A stretch of DNA of 6,706 bases from an uncultured Oscillospiraceae bacterium (GCA_910588045.1 CAJUPS010000139.1:1-6706); one strand, 5' to 3'. Shown: positions 1-6,495, counted from the stretch's first letter. The notes: generated from the letters alone by a model not told the origin. Numbers and translations: made by a program.

Positions 1-168
1 GTGGCCACCCGGAGCCGCAGGGACGGCATTCTGGTGGACTGCCAGGGCTACAACTACGCCCGGTATTCGTGCTATGTCCCCGAAAAGCGGAGCCTGGATC
101 TGCGTGATGTGCCGGTAGACCACTACGATCTGAAGCTCCGGCAGCCCCGGCGCCAGCGGGAGCGGTGA
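1..168 (+). CDS. C-terminal end of an unrecognised accessory protein (5' partial)
   Basis: An open frame runs from base 1 to a TGA at 166-168 and encodes about 55 residues, including DGILVDCQGYNYARYSCYVP and an Arg-rich end. It opens with GTG at base 1, but no ribosome binding site is in view, so the true start is probably upstream. The Tyr- and Asp-rich body with a basic tail resembles the small hypothetical proteins often found just upstream of the mobilisation genes in clostridial conjugative elements. I do not recognise the family and assign no function. Synonymous codons are GC-rich like those of the downstream genes, which supports real coding. The stop lies a few bases before the hairpin-rich non-coding region. 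Confidence 0.6.
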   Translation: MATRSRRDGILVDCQGYNYARYSCYVPEKRSLDLRDVPVDHYDLKLRQPRRQRER

Positions 169-256
169 TGATTTTCTCTTCGAGAGAGCGGGCGCCGCCC
201 GCCCGTTCCAATCAACCTACCGCTTGGAGCGAAGCCCCGCCGCTGGCGGGGCCGAG

Positions 257-285
257 GCCGACACCGCCCCCTGGGCGGTGTCGGC
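257..285. repeat. Perfect 13-bp inverted repeat with 3-base loop
   Basis: The arms 257-269 and 273-285 are exact reverse complements (GCCGACACCGCCC and GGGCGGTGTCGGC) around the loop CCT. It is the strongest hairpin in the window. No T-tract follows, so it does not look like an intrinsic terminator. Its place in the candidate oriT suggests a recognition site for relaxase or MobC, or a structure formed by the transferred single strand. Confidence 0.85.
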
Positions 286-321
286 GCAAGCATAGCGCAA
301 AGATATCTTTTGCGCGCTTGC
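286..321. repeat. Nested inverted repeat next to the main oriT-like hairpin
   Basis: Outer arms GCAAGC (286-291) and GCTTGC (316-321) enclose inner arms GCGCAAA (295-301) and TTTGCGC (309-315). Three unpaired bases lie on one side only (292-294) and the loop is 7 bases. The AT-rich centre (GATATCT) stands out in GC-rich DNA and could be an easily melted or protein-bound segment. It is followed at once by CAGGGG-ATA-CCCCTG (321-335), another 6-bp stem. Confidence 0.75.
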
Positions 322-394
322 AGGGGATACCCCTGTCCCCGATGCCGCCTGTGGGCGGATGAGTCAGCGGCGACTGCCGCAGAAAGGAGCGAGG

Positions 395-703
395 ATGCCA
401 AGAAAATATGAGATTTGCCTACGGCTCTCCCAAGAGGAAAAAGAACGTTTGGAGAGCAACGCCCGACGCTGCGGACTTTCCAAGACAGCGTATCTGCGCC
501 GCCTTATCCTGGGGCGGGAGGTCAAGGCCCGCCCCGCCCAGGAGATCAAGGAGCTGCGGACGGAGATCCACCACATTGGCAATAACATTAACCAGATCGC
601 CCGCAGCGTCAACGCCGGGATCGCCCGCGCCGAGGACGCCAAGCATGGGCTGTTCCTGCTGGATCAGGTCTATGAGCTGATGTATCAGATTGCGAAAAAA
701 TAA
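395..703 (+). CDS. mobC: MobC/NikA-type relaxosome accessory protein (ribbon-helix-helix)
   Basis: Encodes 102 residues. The start at 395 is chosen because AAAGGAG (383-389) lies 5 bases upstream; an in-frame ATG at 359 lacks such a site and lies at the edge of the hairpin region. Residues about 3-42 (KYEICLRLSQEEKERLESNA ... LSKTAYLRRLILG) have the short strand plus two helices of a ribbon-helix-helix DNA-binding domain. The following IGNNINQIARSVN is the hallmark of the MobC/NikA-like mobilisation family, and the C-terminus is helical. Such proteins bind oriT beside the nick and help the relaxase engage and melt it. The gene stop overlaps the relaxase start by one base (TAATG), pointing to coupled translation. 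It may also repress its own promoter, as is common for the family, but no promoter is clear here. Confidence 0.92.
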   Translation: MPRKYEICLRLSQEEKERLESNARRCGLSKTAYLRRLILGREVKARPAQEIKELRTEIHHIGNNINQIARSVNAGIARAEDAKHGLFLLDQVYELMYQIAKK

Positions 704-2106
704 TGGCTGTTACGAAAATCCTCGCCCGGAAGGGCCGCCTGGACGTGGGAATCAACTACGTCCTCAACGGGGACAAGACCGAGGAGCGTGTCCTCACCGC
801 CCATCTGAACTGTGACCCAGGCCGGGAGTGCCGCCAGATGCTGGACACCAAGCGGGCTGTCGGCAAGATGGATGGTGTGCAATACTACCACATCATCCAG
901 TCCTTCAAGCCGGGAGAGATCACCCCGGAGTTGGCGCTGGAGATAGCAAAAGAGTTCGCAGAAGAACACCTCCCAGGCTATGAAACAGTGATCGGAGTCC
1001 ATGTGGACAGAGAACATATCCACGCCCACCTGATCTTCAACTCTGTAAACATGGAGACCGGAGAGAAGTACCACAGCAACACCCAGAGCTACTACAGTCA
1101 GATCCGGGCTATCTCGGACAGGCTGTGCCGGGAACATGGGCTGTCGGTCATCATGCAGGGGGCCTCCTCCAAAGCGGTCAGCTACATTGAATGGCTGCGC
1201 CAGTCCAAGGGTCAGCCCACCTTCCGCTCCATGCTGGAGACGGACCTGCGCTCGGCCATCCAGGACGCCAACGACCTGGGCCACTTCTTCCTGCTCATGG
1301 AGCATAAGGGCTGGGAGATCAGCCACGGCAACCGGCTGGGCTTTCGGCTGCGGGGGCAGGAGCGGTTCATGATTCCAGGCCGGAAGAATCCCCTGTTCAC
1401 CGAGGACGGCATCCGTGCCGCCATTCAAGGCAACCTGGAGGACATTGAGGCCGGACGCAGGCCAGCGGTGATCTATCACGCCAGCTACCAGCCCTACAAA
1501 AAGCATCCGAAATATACCGGGATTATGGCACTCTATGTTCACTATCTTTACATCCTGGGCAAGATTGAGAAACGGCAGTATCCGCCCCGGATGACGCCCC
1601 AGCTCCGGCAGGAGGTCATGCGCTTTGAACGCTGCCGGGAGCAGTTCGCGTTCCTCCGGGACAACGCCATCACCACCCAGGCGGACATGACGGCCTTCCA
1701 GACCCGCACAGAGGAAACGCTGGCCAATCTGATGAAGCAGCGGACGATCCTCAACGTGCGGAAGAAGAAGCGCCGCTGGCTGTACACCGCCCTGGCCGAT
1801 GCGGAGGCCCTGGCCCCCGCCAAGCAGTGCTATGAGGAGGGGCTGTCCGGCATGGAGGCGGAGTACACCCGGTACATGGAGGCGGTGGCGGTGCTGGAGA
1901 AGTGCGGCATTCCAAAAGAAAGGTTTATGATAGAAAAGGCGGAAATTTATGAGCAGCTTGCGGAGATTAACCGTCAGATCCGGGCGGAGCGGAAAAAGCT
2001 GGCCCTGTGCCGGGAGATCCAGAGCAGGCTGCCCCAGATGGAAAAAGATATCGAAAAAATTGAAATGAAAGACGAGGTGATCAGAGATGACGATAGGAGG
2101 CGGTGA
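703..2106 (+). CDS. MOBP-type relaxase (relaxase/mobilisation nuclease)
   Basis: Encodes 467 residues. The N-terminal relaxase domain (about 1-150) opens with MAVTKILARKGRLDVGINYV, where Tyr19 is the likely nicking tyrosine. The metal-binding motif HVDREHIHAHLIFNSVN (residues 100-116) has His105, His107 and His109 as the expected triad. YYHIIQSFKPGEI and GEKYHSNTQSYY are further family motifs. It would cut oriT, remain covalently bound to the 5' end and pilot the strand into the recipient. The C-terminal part from about residue 320 is rich in Lys, Arg and Glu and probably forms helices or coiled coil for contacts with partners. The ATG overlaps the mobC stop by one base with no strong site of its own, and the 3' end overlaps pcfB by 20 bases. 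The frame is intact and both key motifs are present, so it is likely active. Confidence 0.95.
   Translation: MAVTKILARKGRLDVGINYVLNGDKTEERVLTAHLNCDPGRECRQMLDTKRAVGKMDGVQYYHIIQSFKPGEITPELALEIAKEFAEEHLPGYETVIGVHVDREHIHAHLIFNSVNMETGEKYHSNTQSYYSQIRAISDRLCREHGLSVIMQGASSKAVSYIEWLRQSKGQPTFRSMLETDLRSAIQDANDLGHFFLLMEHKGWEISHGNRLGFRLRGQERFMIPGRKNPLFTEDGIRAAIQGNLEDIEAGRRPAVIYHASYQPYKKHPKYTGIMALYVHYLYILGKIEKRQYPPRMTPQLRQEVMRFERCREQFAFLRDNAITTQADMTAFQTRTEETLANLMKQRTILNVRKKKRRWLYTALADAEALAPAKQCYEEGLSGMEAEYTRYMEAVAVLEKCGIPKERFMIEKAEIYEQLAEINRQIRAERKKLALCREIQSRLPQMEKDIEKIEMKDEVIRDDDRRR
2074..2080 (+). promoter_or_regulatory. Ribosome binding site fixing the pcfB start inside the relaxase gene
   Basis: GAGGTGA (2074-2080) lies 6 bases before the ATG at 2087, which is inside the end of the relaxase gene. 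A second site-like AGGAGG at 2095-2100 lies 19 bases before the next in-frame ATG (2120), too far to be efficient, so 2087 is preferred. Confidence 0.65.
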
Positions 2107-2977
2107 AGCCGCTGACCAGATGGTACGCATGATGCTGTCCGGCACGGAGGTCATGATCCGGCTGTCCGGCTCGGCCCTGAAGAACCTGTTGGCCCTGACC
2201 ATGGCGCTGGCCCACAACCGCAAGACCCTCTCCGGCAAGGTGAACATGGGCAAGATGCTACGGGAGACGCGGGATCTGCGCCGGTTCCCCATGACGCCCC
2301 AGCAGTACAAGCAGTTTAAAAAGCTGGCGAAAAAACACAAGCTGTTATTTTCTGTCATCAAGGATAAGGATGACCGCGGCAAGCTGATGGACGTGATCCT
2401 GCCCGTAACAGAGCTGGATCGGGCCAACGCTATCTTCGAGCGCATCCTGTACACAACGCCCCCGGAGCCGGAACGGAGACCGGCGCGGGAGTTGCAGCAG
2501 GGGCGGGAGGTGTTCCAGCCGGAGCGTCCAGCCCCGGAGAGGGAGCGTCCGCCCCAGGAGAAGGGCAGGCAGGCCCAATCCAGGGAAAAGCAGCCCCCCA
2601 AAAAGGCCAGACAGCCGCAGGAACGGCAGACGCCCCCAAAGGAAAAGGCCGTGTCCGGGCCTGTGAGGGGCCGTCAGGGGCAGGTGAGACTCCAACCGGA
2701 GGTGTCCCAACGGTCAGACGCCCAGGGCCGCCAGGAGGCCCCTGTGACCCGCAGTCAGGAGAACACGCCAAAAAAAGGTTCTCGGTCGGAACGAGACTCG
2801 CCCGCTATAAAAATCAGCTCCTCTATACCCAAAGAGAGCGGCACTACGAGGGGGACGAGTGAGCGCCCGTCCATAGAGGCGCGGCTCAAGGCGTATCGGA
2901 CGCAGAGCAGGAAACCGTCCGCTCCGGCCAGAGATAAGGTAAAAACTGTTGTAAAAAACAGGCCCAAAACGAGATAA
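2087..2977 (+). CDS. pcfB: PcfB family protein (DUF3801), relaxosome/coupling accessory factor
   Basis: Encodes 296 residues. The N-terminal domain (about 1-125) matches the PcfB/DUF3801 pattern: GGGEAADQMVRMMLSG, then helices, then RFPMTPQQYKQFKKLAKKH, DKDDRGKLMDVILPVTELDR and a final helix. Residues about 126-296 form a low-complexity tail rich in Pro, Glu, Gln, Arg and Lys, surely disordered, with a short conserved-looking patch RPSIEARLKAYR near residues 260-271. PcfB of the enterococcal plasmid pCF10 is known to associate with relaxase and the VirD4-like PcfC; a similar job as adaptor between relaxosome and coupling protein is inferred here from family and gene order. The tail is strongly basic towards its end and could contact DNA or the acidic tail of the coupling protein. 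The gene overlaps the relaxase by 20 bases and is followed by a 162-base gap. Confidence 0.88.
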   Translation: MTIGGGEAADQMVRMMLSGTEVMIRLSGSALKNLLALTMALAHNRKTLSGKVNMGKMLRETRDLRRFPMTPQQYKQFKKLAKKHKLLFSVIKDKDDRGKLMDVILPVTELDRANAIFERILYTTPPEPERRPARELQQGREVFQPERPAPERERPPQEKGRQAQSREKQPPKKARQPQERQTPPKEKAVSGPVRGRQGQVRLQPEVSQRSDAQGRQEAPVTRSQENTPKKGSRSERDSPAIKISSSIPKESGTTRGTSERPSIEARLKAYRTQSRKPSAPARDKVKTVVKNRPKTR

Positions 2978-3074
2978 AAATGATACTTCCCGCAACCACA
3001 GCACAAGCAGGATCAAAGTCCTAATAAAAACGTGCGTTAGGGCTACGGGGAAGTACCACGCTTACTGTATCACA

Positions 3075-3112
3075 GGCCCGGTGGATTTGTCAATGTGCAG
3101 ATCCACCGGGCC
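3075..3112 (+). promoter_or_regulatory. Perfect 12-bp hairpin in the leader of the coupling-protein gene
   Basis: Arms 3075-3086 (GGCCCGGTGGAT) and 3101-3112 (ATCCACCGGGCC) are exact reverse complements with a 14-base loop, starting 97 bases after the pcfB stop and ending 12 bases before the ribosome binding site at 3125. No U-tract follows, so it is not a classic terminator. It may shield the downstream message, pause transcription or separate expression of DNA-processing genes from transfer-channel genes. The loop contains a GTG (3095) in frame with the coupling protein. The rest of the gap (2978-3074) holds only a weak 8-bp inverted repeat (2984-2991/3048-3055) and no convincing gene or promoter. 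Confidence 0.7.
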
Positions 3113-3124
3113 GCCGAATTTCTT

Positions 3125-3134
3125 GGAGGTGAGG
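3125..3134 (+). promoter_or_regulatory. Strong ribosome binding site pointing to a CTG start codon
   Basis: GGAGGTGAGG is almost a full complement of the 16S 3' end. The only in-frame codon at a suitable distance is CTG at 3140, 7-8 bases downstream. No ATG, GTG or TTG in the frame lies within range. It therefore argues against the upstream GTG at 3095, which sits in a hairpin loop. Confidence 0.75.
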
Positions 3135-3139
3135 ATAAT

Positions 3140-4939
3140 CTGAAACAATCATCCCGGACAGGTAAACTGGCCGTTTACCTGTTCCTCTACATCCCGGTCG
3201 TGTGGGCGGCGCTACTCATCGCCCAATCCCTGGGCGGCGGTCTGCCGGAGATCATCAGCAACCTGACGGCGGCGATGGAACACCCCTTCCGCATCCAGTG
3301 GACGGAACACAGCCTCGTGACCATCCTGGCCTGCACCGGGGCCTACATCATGGGCATCTGCCTCTACGCAGACCAGCAGGGCCGGACGCGGGACGGCGAG
3401 GAACACGGCTCCGCTACCTGGGCCACGCCCCAGCAGGTCAACGCCATGTTCGCTCAGAAGCAGAACAAGCTGCTCACCCGGAATGTCCGCCTGGGGCTGG
3501 ACACCCACAAGCATCGCCGCTCCTTGAACGTGCTGGTCATCGGCGGCTCCGGCGCTGGCAAATCGAGATCGTATGTGAAGCCAAACATCCTGGAGGCCAA
3601 CACCAATTATGTGATCACGGACCCCAAATCCGAAGTCCTGCTGGCCACAGGCGGCTACCTCAAACGCCAGGGTTATGACATCCGTGTGCTGAATCTTGTC
3701 AACCTGGAGCAGAGCGATGGCTATAATCCTTTCCGCTACCTGCGGGACGAAAAGGACGTGCTGCGATTGGTCAACAATCTCATCCAGGCCACCACGCCCA
3801 AGGGCAGCCATGAGTCCGATCCGTTTTGGACGAAGGCTGAAACCGCTCTGCTGCAAGCGATTATCCTCATGCTGTGGCAGGAGGCCCCGGAGTACGAACA
3901 GAACTTTTCCATGGTGCTGCGGGTGATGGAGTACGCCGAGGTAAAGGAGGAGGACGAGGAGTACGTCTCGCCCCTGGACCTGCTGTTTCAGGCCATGGAG
4001 CGCGAGGACCCTGCCAGCGTGGCTGTGCGGCAATATCACGTCTTCAAAATGGCGGCCGGCAAGACCTCAAAATCCATCCTTGTGTCCGCCGCCGTCCGGC
4101 TGGCCCCCTTCAACCTGCCCCAGATCAAGGCCATCACCGACCGGGACGATATGGATTTGTATACTTTGGGGGAGCAGAAGTGCGCACTGTACGCCGTCAT
4201 CCCAGACAACGACAACAGCCTGAATTTTTTGGTAAGCCTTCTCTACGCCCAGGCGTTCCAGGCCCTCTACTATAGCGCCGACCAGATCCACCACGGGGCG
4301 CTGCCCTGCCACGTCCACTTCATCCTGGACGAGTTCGCCGCCATGCCCCTCCCAGGTTTCACCCGTGAACTGGCCACCATGCGTTCCCGGAATATTTCCG
4401 CAAGTACAATTATTCAAAATATGGCACAAATCAAGGAGTTATATAAGGATTCGTGGGAGACAATTCCGGGCAACAGTGACACCATTCTGTACCTTGGCGG
4501 CAACGAAGCGGCAACCCATAAGTACATTTCCGAGGCCCTTGGGAAAGCCACGATTGATACCCGGACCCACGGTCAGACCAAGGGAAAATCCGGCTCCTAC
4601 TCGACAAATTTTCAAATGAGCGGCCGCGAATTACTCACTCCAGATGAAGTGCGAGGCTTGGACAACCGCTATGCCATCCTGTTCATTCGGGGTGCGAAAC
4701 CCGTCATGGATCTCAAGTATGAATTGACCCAGCACCCGGCCATCCGCCACACCATTGACGGCGGCGGGCCGCCCTACATCCACCATCAGGAAAAGCCTGA
4801 AGTGAAATTCCCCGGCGAATCGCTGTTCGCTGAAATAACGGACGATACGTCCGAAGAAGAAAAGGAGACTGAAGCCTATGAAGAACCCCAAGAACCTGAA
4901 GAAGCCCCAGAACACCCTGGAGAGCCAGAGGAAGATTGA
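3140..4939 (+). CDS. virD4: VirD4/TraG-type coupling protein ATPase (CD1115-like)
   Basis: Encodes 599 residues from a CTG at 3140. A GTG at 3095 would add 15 residues, but it sits in a hairpin loop and lacks a good ribosome binding site. Two membrane helices (about 10-31 and 57-77) anchor the protein. The Walker A motif GGSGAGKS lies at residues 135-142 and Walker B ILDEF at 395-399. The segments TDPKSEVL, NPFRYL, TMRSRNISASTIIQNMAQI and GRELLTPDEVRGL are typical of this family. It would receive the relaxase-bound strand and drive it into the secretion channel. The last 34 residues are half Asp/Glu, an acidic tail that could dock the basic PcfB tail or relaxase; this is inference. The 3' end overlaps the prepilin gene by 62 bases in another frame. 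The frame is intact and of normal family length. Confidence 0.93.
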   Translation: MKQSSRTGKLAVYLFLYIPVVWAALLIAQSLGGGLPEIISNLTAAMEHPFRIQWTEHSLVTILACTGAYIMGICLYADQQGRTRDGEEHGSATWATPQQVNAMFAQKQNKLLTRNVRLGLDTHKHRRSLNVLVIGGSGAGKSRSYVKPNILEANTNYVITDPKSEVLLATGGYLKRQGYDIRVLNLVNLEQSDGYNPFRYLRDEKDVLRLVNNLIQATTPKGSHESDPFWTKAETALLQAIILMLWQEAPEYEQNFSMVLRVMEYAEVKEEDEEYVSPLDLLFQAMEREDPASVAVRQYHVFKMAAGKTSKSILVSAAVRLAPFNLPQIKAITDRDDMDLYTLGEQKCALYAVIPDNDNSLNFLVSLLYAQAFQALYYSADQIHHGALPCHVHFILDEFAAMPLPGFTRELATMRSRNISASTIIQNMAQIKELYKDSWETIPGNSDTILYLGGNEAATHKYISEALGKATIDTRTHGQTKGKSGSYSTNFQMSGRELLTPDEVRGLDNRYAILFIRGAKPVMDLKYELTQHPAIRHTIDGGGPPYIHHQEKPEVKFPGESLFAEITDDTSEEEKETEAYEEPQEPEEAPEHPGEPEED

Positions 4940-5234
4940 GCGCCGCGCCAAACGGGCCTACGCCGTTTTCGCCTGTCTGGTGCTGTCCATGGCCGTCATG
5001 ATCGTCCCCGCCTTCGCCGCCGATGACCCGCTGCAGATCGTGGAAAACCTGAGCGATTTCATTTTTTCCCTGATCCGCGCCATCGGCCTGATCCTGCTGG
5101 GCTTCGGCATCCTCCAGTTGGGCCTGTCCCTCAAGAGCCACGATCCCTCCCAGCGGGCCAACGGTATGCTCACCATCGCTGGCGGCATTGTCATCACCTT
5201 CACCCGTGAGATCCTCACCCTTATCACCGGCTGA
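4878..5234 (+). CDS. VirB2/TrbC-like prepilin (small secreted membrane protein)
   Basis: Encodes 118 residues. A long basic n-region (about 1-29) and a hydrophobic core (about 30-46) end in AFA-ADD, a good signal peptidase I site after Ala47. The mature part would be 71 residues with two hydrophobic helices (about 61-85 and 97-117) joined by the polar loop KSHDPSQRAN. Small size, signal peptide and helical hairpin match VirB2/TrbC pilins, and the position between virD4 and virB6 fits. Relatives in other clostridial elements are often left as hypothetical or given unrelated names, so the pilin role is an inference from shape and context. GGAG at 4864-4867 lies 10 bases before the ATG. The start lies inside the coupling-protein gene, so the leader is overprinted on the acidic tail. 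Confidence 0.75.
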   Translation: MKNPKNLKKPQNTLESQRKIERRAKRAYAVFACLVLSMAVMIVPAFAADDPLQIVENLSDFIFSLIRAIGLILLGFGILQLGLSLKSHDPSQRANGMLTIAGGIVITFTREILTLITG

Positions 5235-5249
5235 TGAGGACAGCCACAA

Positions 5250-5275
5250 GGGGAGGGCGCGTCCGCGCTCTCCCC
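5250..5275 (+). promoter_or_regulatory. GC-rich hairpin between prepilin and virB6 genes
   Basis: Arms 5250-5260 (GGGGAGGGCGC) and 5265-5275 (GCGCTCTCCCC) pair over 11 bp with one G-U wobble and a 4-base loop. Only three T follow several bases later, so termination would be weak at best. A plausible role is to protect the 3' end of the prepilin message or attenuate transcription, giving more pilin than VirB6, but this is inferred from position only. Confidence 0.55.
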
Positions 5276-5302
5276 ACTCGTTTCCCGCCGGAGGTGATGT
5301 AA

Positions 5303-6148
5303 ATGGGAAGCGGAAATTGGATCGTAGATAACCTGAACTCCGCCCTGGGGACCTGGAACGACAAACTGGCGGAGATCTGGACATTGGTTAGTACCACGCC
5401 GGAGAACTTCAAGGGCGGCGCGGTCTGGACGGTGATCACTGGCATCAACGGAGCGCTTCAGGCCATCGGCTGTGCCCTGCTGGTGCTGTTCTTCGTGATG
5501 GGCATCGTCAAGACCTGCGGATCGTTTACGGAATTGAAGAAACCAGAGATGGTATTCAAGTGCTTCATCCGCTTTGTGCTGGCCCAGGCGGCGGTGACCC
5601 ACGGTATGGAGCTGATGTCGGCGCTGTTCCAAGTGGCCCAGGGGATGATCACCACCATCATGGGGGCCTCCGGGCTGTCAGCCTTGACCGCCACCACGCT
5701 GCCCACCGAGATGGTGACCATCATTGAGGATGTGGGCTTTCTGGAGAGCATCCCCCTGTGGGCCGTCACTCTGTTGGGGTCGCTGTTTATCTGGGTGCTG
5801 TCTCTGGTGATGATTTTAACAGTTTATAGTCGTTTTTTCAAGCTCTATATGGCCACCGCTATCGCGCCCATCCCCATGGCCAGCTTCGCGGGACAGCCCT
5901 CCAGCAGTATTGGCGTGGCCTTTCTGAAAAGCTATGCCGCCATCTGCCTGGAGGGCTGTGTGATCGTATTGGCCTGTGTGATTTTCTCGGCATTCGCCTC
6001 CGCGCCGCCTGCCATCGCGGACGATACGCTGGCGGCGGCAACCATCGTGTGGAACTATGTTGGCGAACTGATCTTCAATATGTTAGTTCTCGTTGGCGCT
6101 ATCAAAATGAGCGACCGGCTCATCCGGGAACTGATGGGGCTGGGATGA
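5303..6148 (+). CDS. VirB6/TrbL-like transfer channel membrane protein (CD1112-like)
   Basis: Encodes 281 residues, mostly hydrophobic. GGAGGTGAT (5290-5298) just before the ATG fixes the start. An amphipathic N-terminal part (about 1-38) precedes membrane helices near 44-69, 150-175, 207-232 and 249-268, with further hydrophobic stretches at about 88-120 and 182-197. The segment YSRFFKLYMATAIAPIPMAS (175-194) followed by FAG is the family's most recognisable signature, and the C-terminus ends in a short charged helix. VirB6/TrbL proteins form the inner-membrane part of the type IV secretion channel and contact the DNA substrate in Agrobacterium. It follows the prepilin gene by 68 bases. Its TGA stop abuts the stop of the opposite-strand gene with no spacer. 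The frame is intact. Confidence 0.9.
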   Translation: MGSGNWIVDNLNSALGTWNDKLAEIWTLVSTTPENFKGGAVWTVITGINGALQAIGCALLVLFFVMGIVKTCGSFTELKKPEMVFKCFIRFVLAQAAVTHGMELMSALFQVAQGMITTIMGASGLSALTATTLPTEMVTIIEDVGFLESIPLWAVTLLGSLFIWVLSLVMILTVYSRFFKLYMATAIAPIPMASFAGQPSSSIGVAFLKSYAAICLEGCVIVLACVIFSAFASAPPAIADDTLAAATIVWNYVGELIFNMLVLVGAIKMSDRLIRELMGLG

Positions 6149-6487
6149 TCAATACCACAGACCCTCGGTGTTGATGGCGCTCTCGCCGTTGGCCCTGGCC
6201 TGCCGCACCCGGTAGGCCAGCAGCTCCGCCATGGCCCGTTCCTCCCGCCAATCATCCAGCAGCTCCCAGAGACGGCGGAGCAGCGTCACCACCCAGGACA
6301 GGGCGGCGAGGCCAACCAGGGCGAAGAAGATGCCGTCCGCCAGGGCGGCGTGGGCCTGATACCAGCCGTGGAACGCGGTGAGCATCAGGACGGCGTACAG
6401 CATGGGGATGCCCAGCCGGAGCTTCAGTGCCAAGCGCAGCAGGATGGGCAGCAGGAACAGACCAATACCAAAAATCATAAACATCAT
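6149..6487 (-). CDS. Small three-helix membrane protein encoded antisense within the transfer operon
   Basis: Encodes 112 residues from the ATG at 6487; GGGAGGT (6496-6502, minus strand) lies 8 bases upstream, which is better than the longer frame from 6529. Three hydrophobic helices (about 3-21, 25-45, 50-70), the first two short and separated by basic residues, are followed by a charged amphipathic C-terminus (LWELLDDWREERAMAELLAY) and the end NTEGLWY. The pattern fits a real inner-membrane protein. It fills the only gap in the + strand gene series; no + strand gene fits there, and it has a plausible promoter. I do not recognise a named family. Possible roles are a channel assembly helper, an exclusion or immunity protein, or a regulator acting through antisense transcription. 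Its stop touches the virB6 stop, and no terminator is visible beyond it. Confidence 0.72.
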   Translation of the reverse strand: MMFMIFGIGLFLLPILLRLALKLRLGIPMLYAVLMLTAFHGWYQAHAALADGIFFALVGLAALSWVVTLLRRLWELLDDWREERAMAELLAYRVRQARANGESAINTEGLWY

Positions 6488-6495
6488 TGCGACAG

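Larger units (their letters stand above)
175..358. other. Candidate origin of transfer (oriT): cluster of seven short inverted repeats
   Basis: This stretch between the upstream gene and mobC has no convincing gene. It contains consecutive inverted repeats: 175-179/183-187, 188-193/197-202, 234-241/245-252, 257-269/273-285, 286-291/316-321 enclosing 295-301/309-315, 321-326/330-335, and 345-349/354-358. In Tn1549-like and MOBP systems the oriT usually lies just upstream of the relaxosome protein gene and contains inverted repeats bound by the relaxase and its accessory protein. CCCCTG followed by T at 330-336 faintly resembles the ATCCTG nick core of RP4-type oriTs, but this is only a guess at the nick site. 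An alternative is a structured mRNA leader for mobC. The repeats are directly visible; the oriT role is inferred from position. Confidence 0.6.

Noticed and set aside
257..285. Intrinsic terminator for the upstream gene
   Set aside because: The stem is strong, but no T-tract follows on either strand, and its neighbours are further inverted repeats as in an oriT.
165..401. Open frames on both strands across the hairpin region upstream of mobC
   Set aside because: Peptides are Arg/Pro-rich low-complexity, no ribosome binding site is seen, and the DNA is dominated by inverted repeats.
685..2601. 638-residue open frame on the minus strand opposite relaxase and pcfB
   Set aside because: It is a shadow of GC-rich coding DNA: the opposite strand encodes two clear conserved proteins, the predicted peptide is low-complexity and lacks recognisable domains, and no good ribosome binding site precedes it.
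2980..3024. 14-codon open frame directly after pcfB
   Set aside because: It lacks a ribosome binding site and is too short to judge; it could only be a leader peptide if conserved in relatives.
3032..3074. GTGCG sequence as a possible group II intron 5' end
   Set aside because: Only the five-base motif is present, with no domain V-like hairpin or intron-encoded protein nearby.
3212..4039. 275-residue minus-strand open frame opposite the coupling-protein gene
   Set aside because: It lies wholly within the conserved VirD4 frame, and its sequence (rich in Gln, His, Val, Gly) is typical of the antisense frame of a real gene.
4713..5632. Minus-strand open frames of 223-224 residues opposite the prepilin and virB6 genes
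   Set aside because: They overlap well-supported genes on the + strand, and their composition (Gln-, Asp-, His-rich) is that of antisense shadows.
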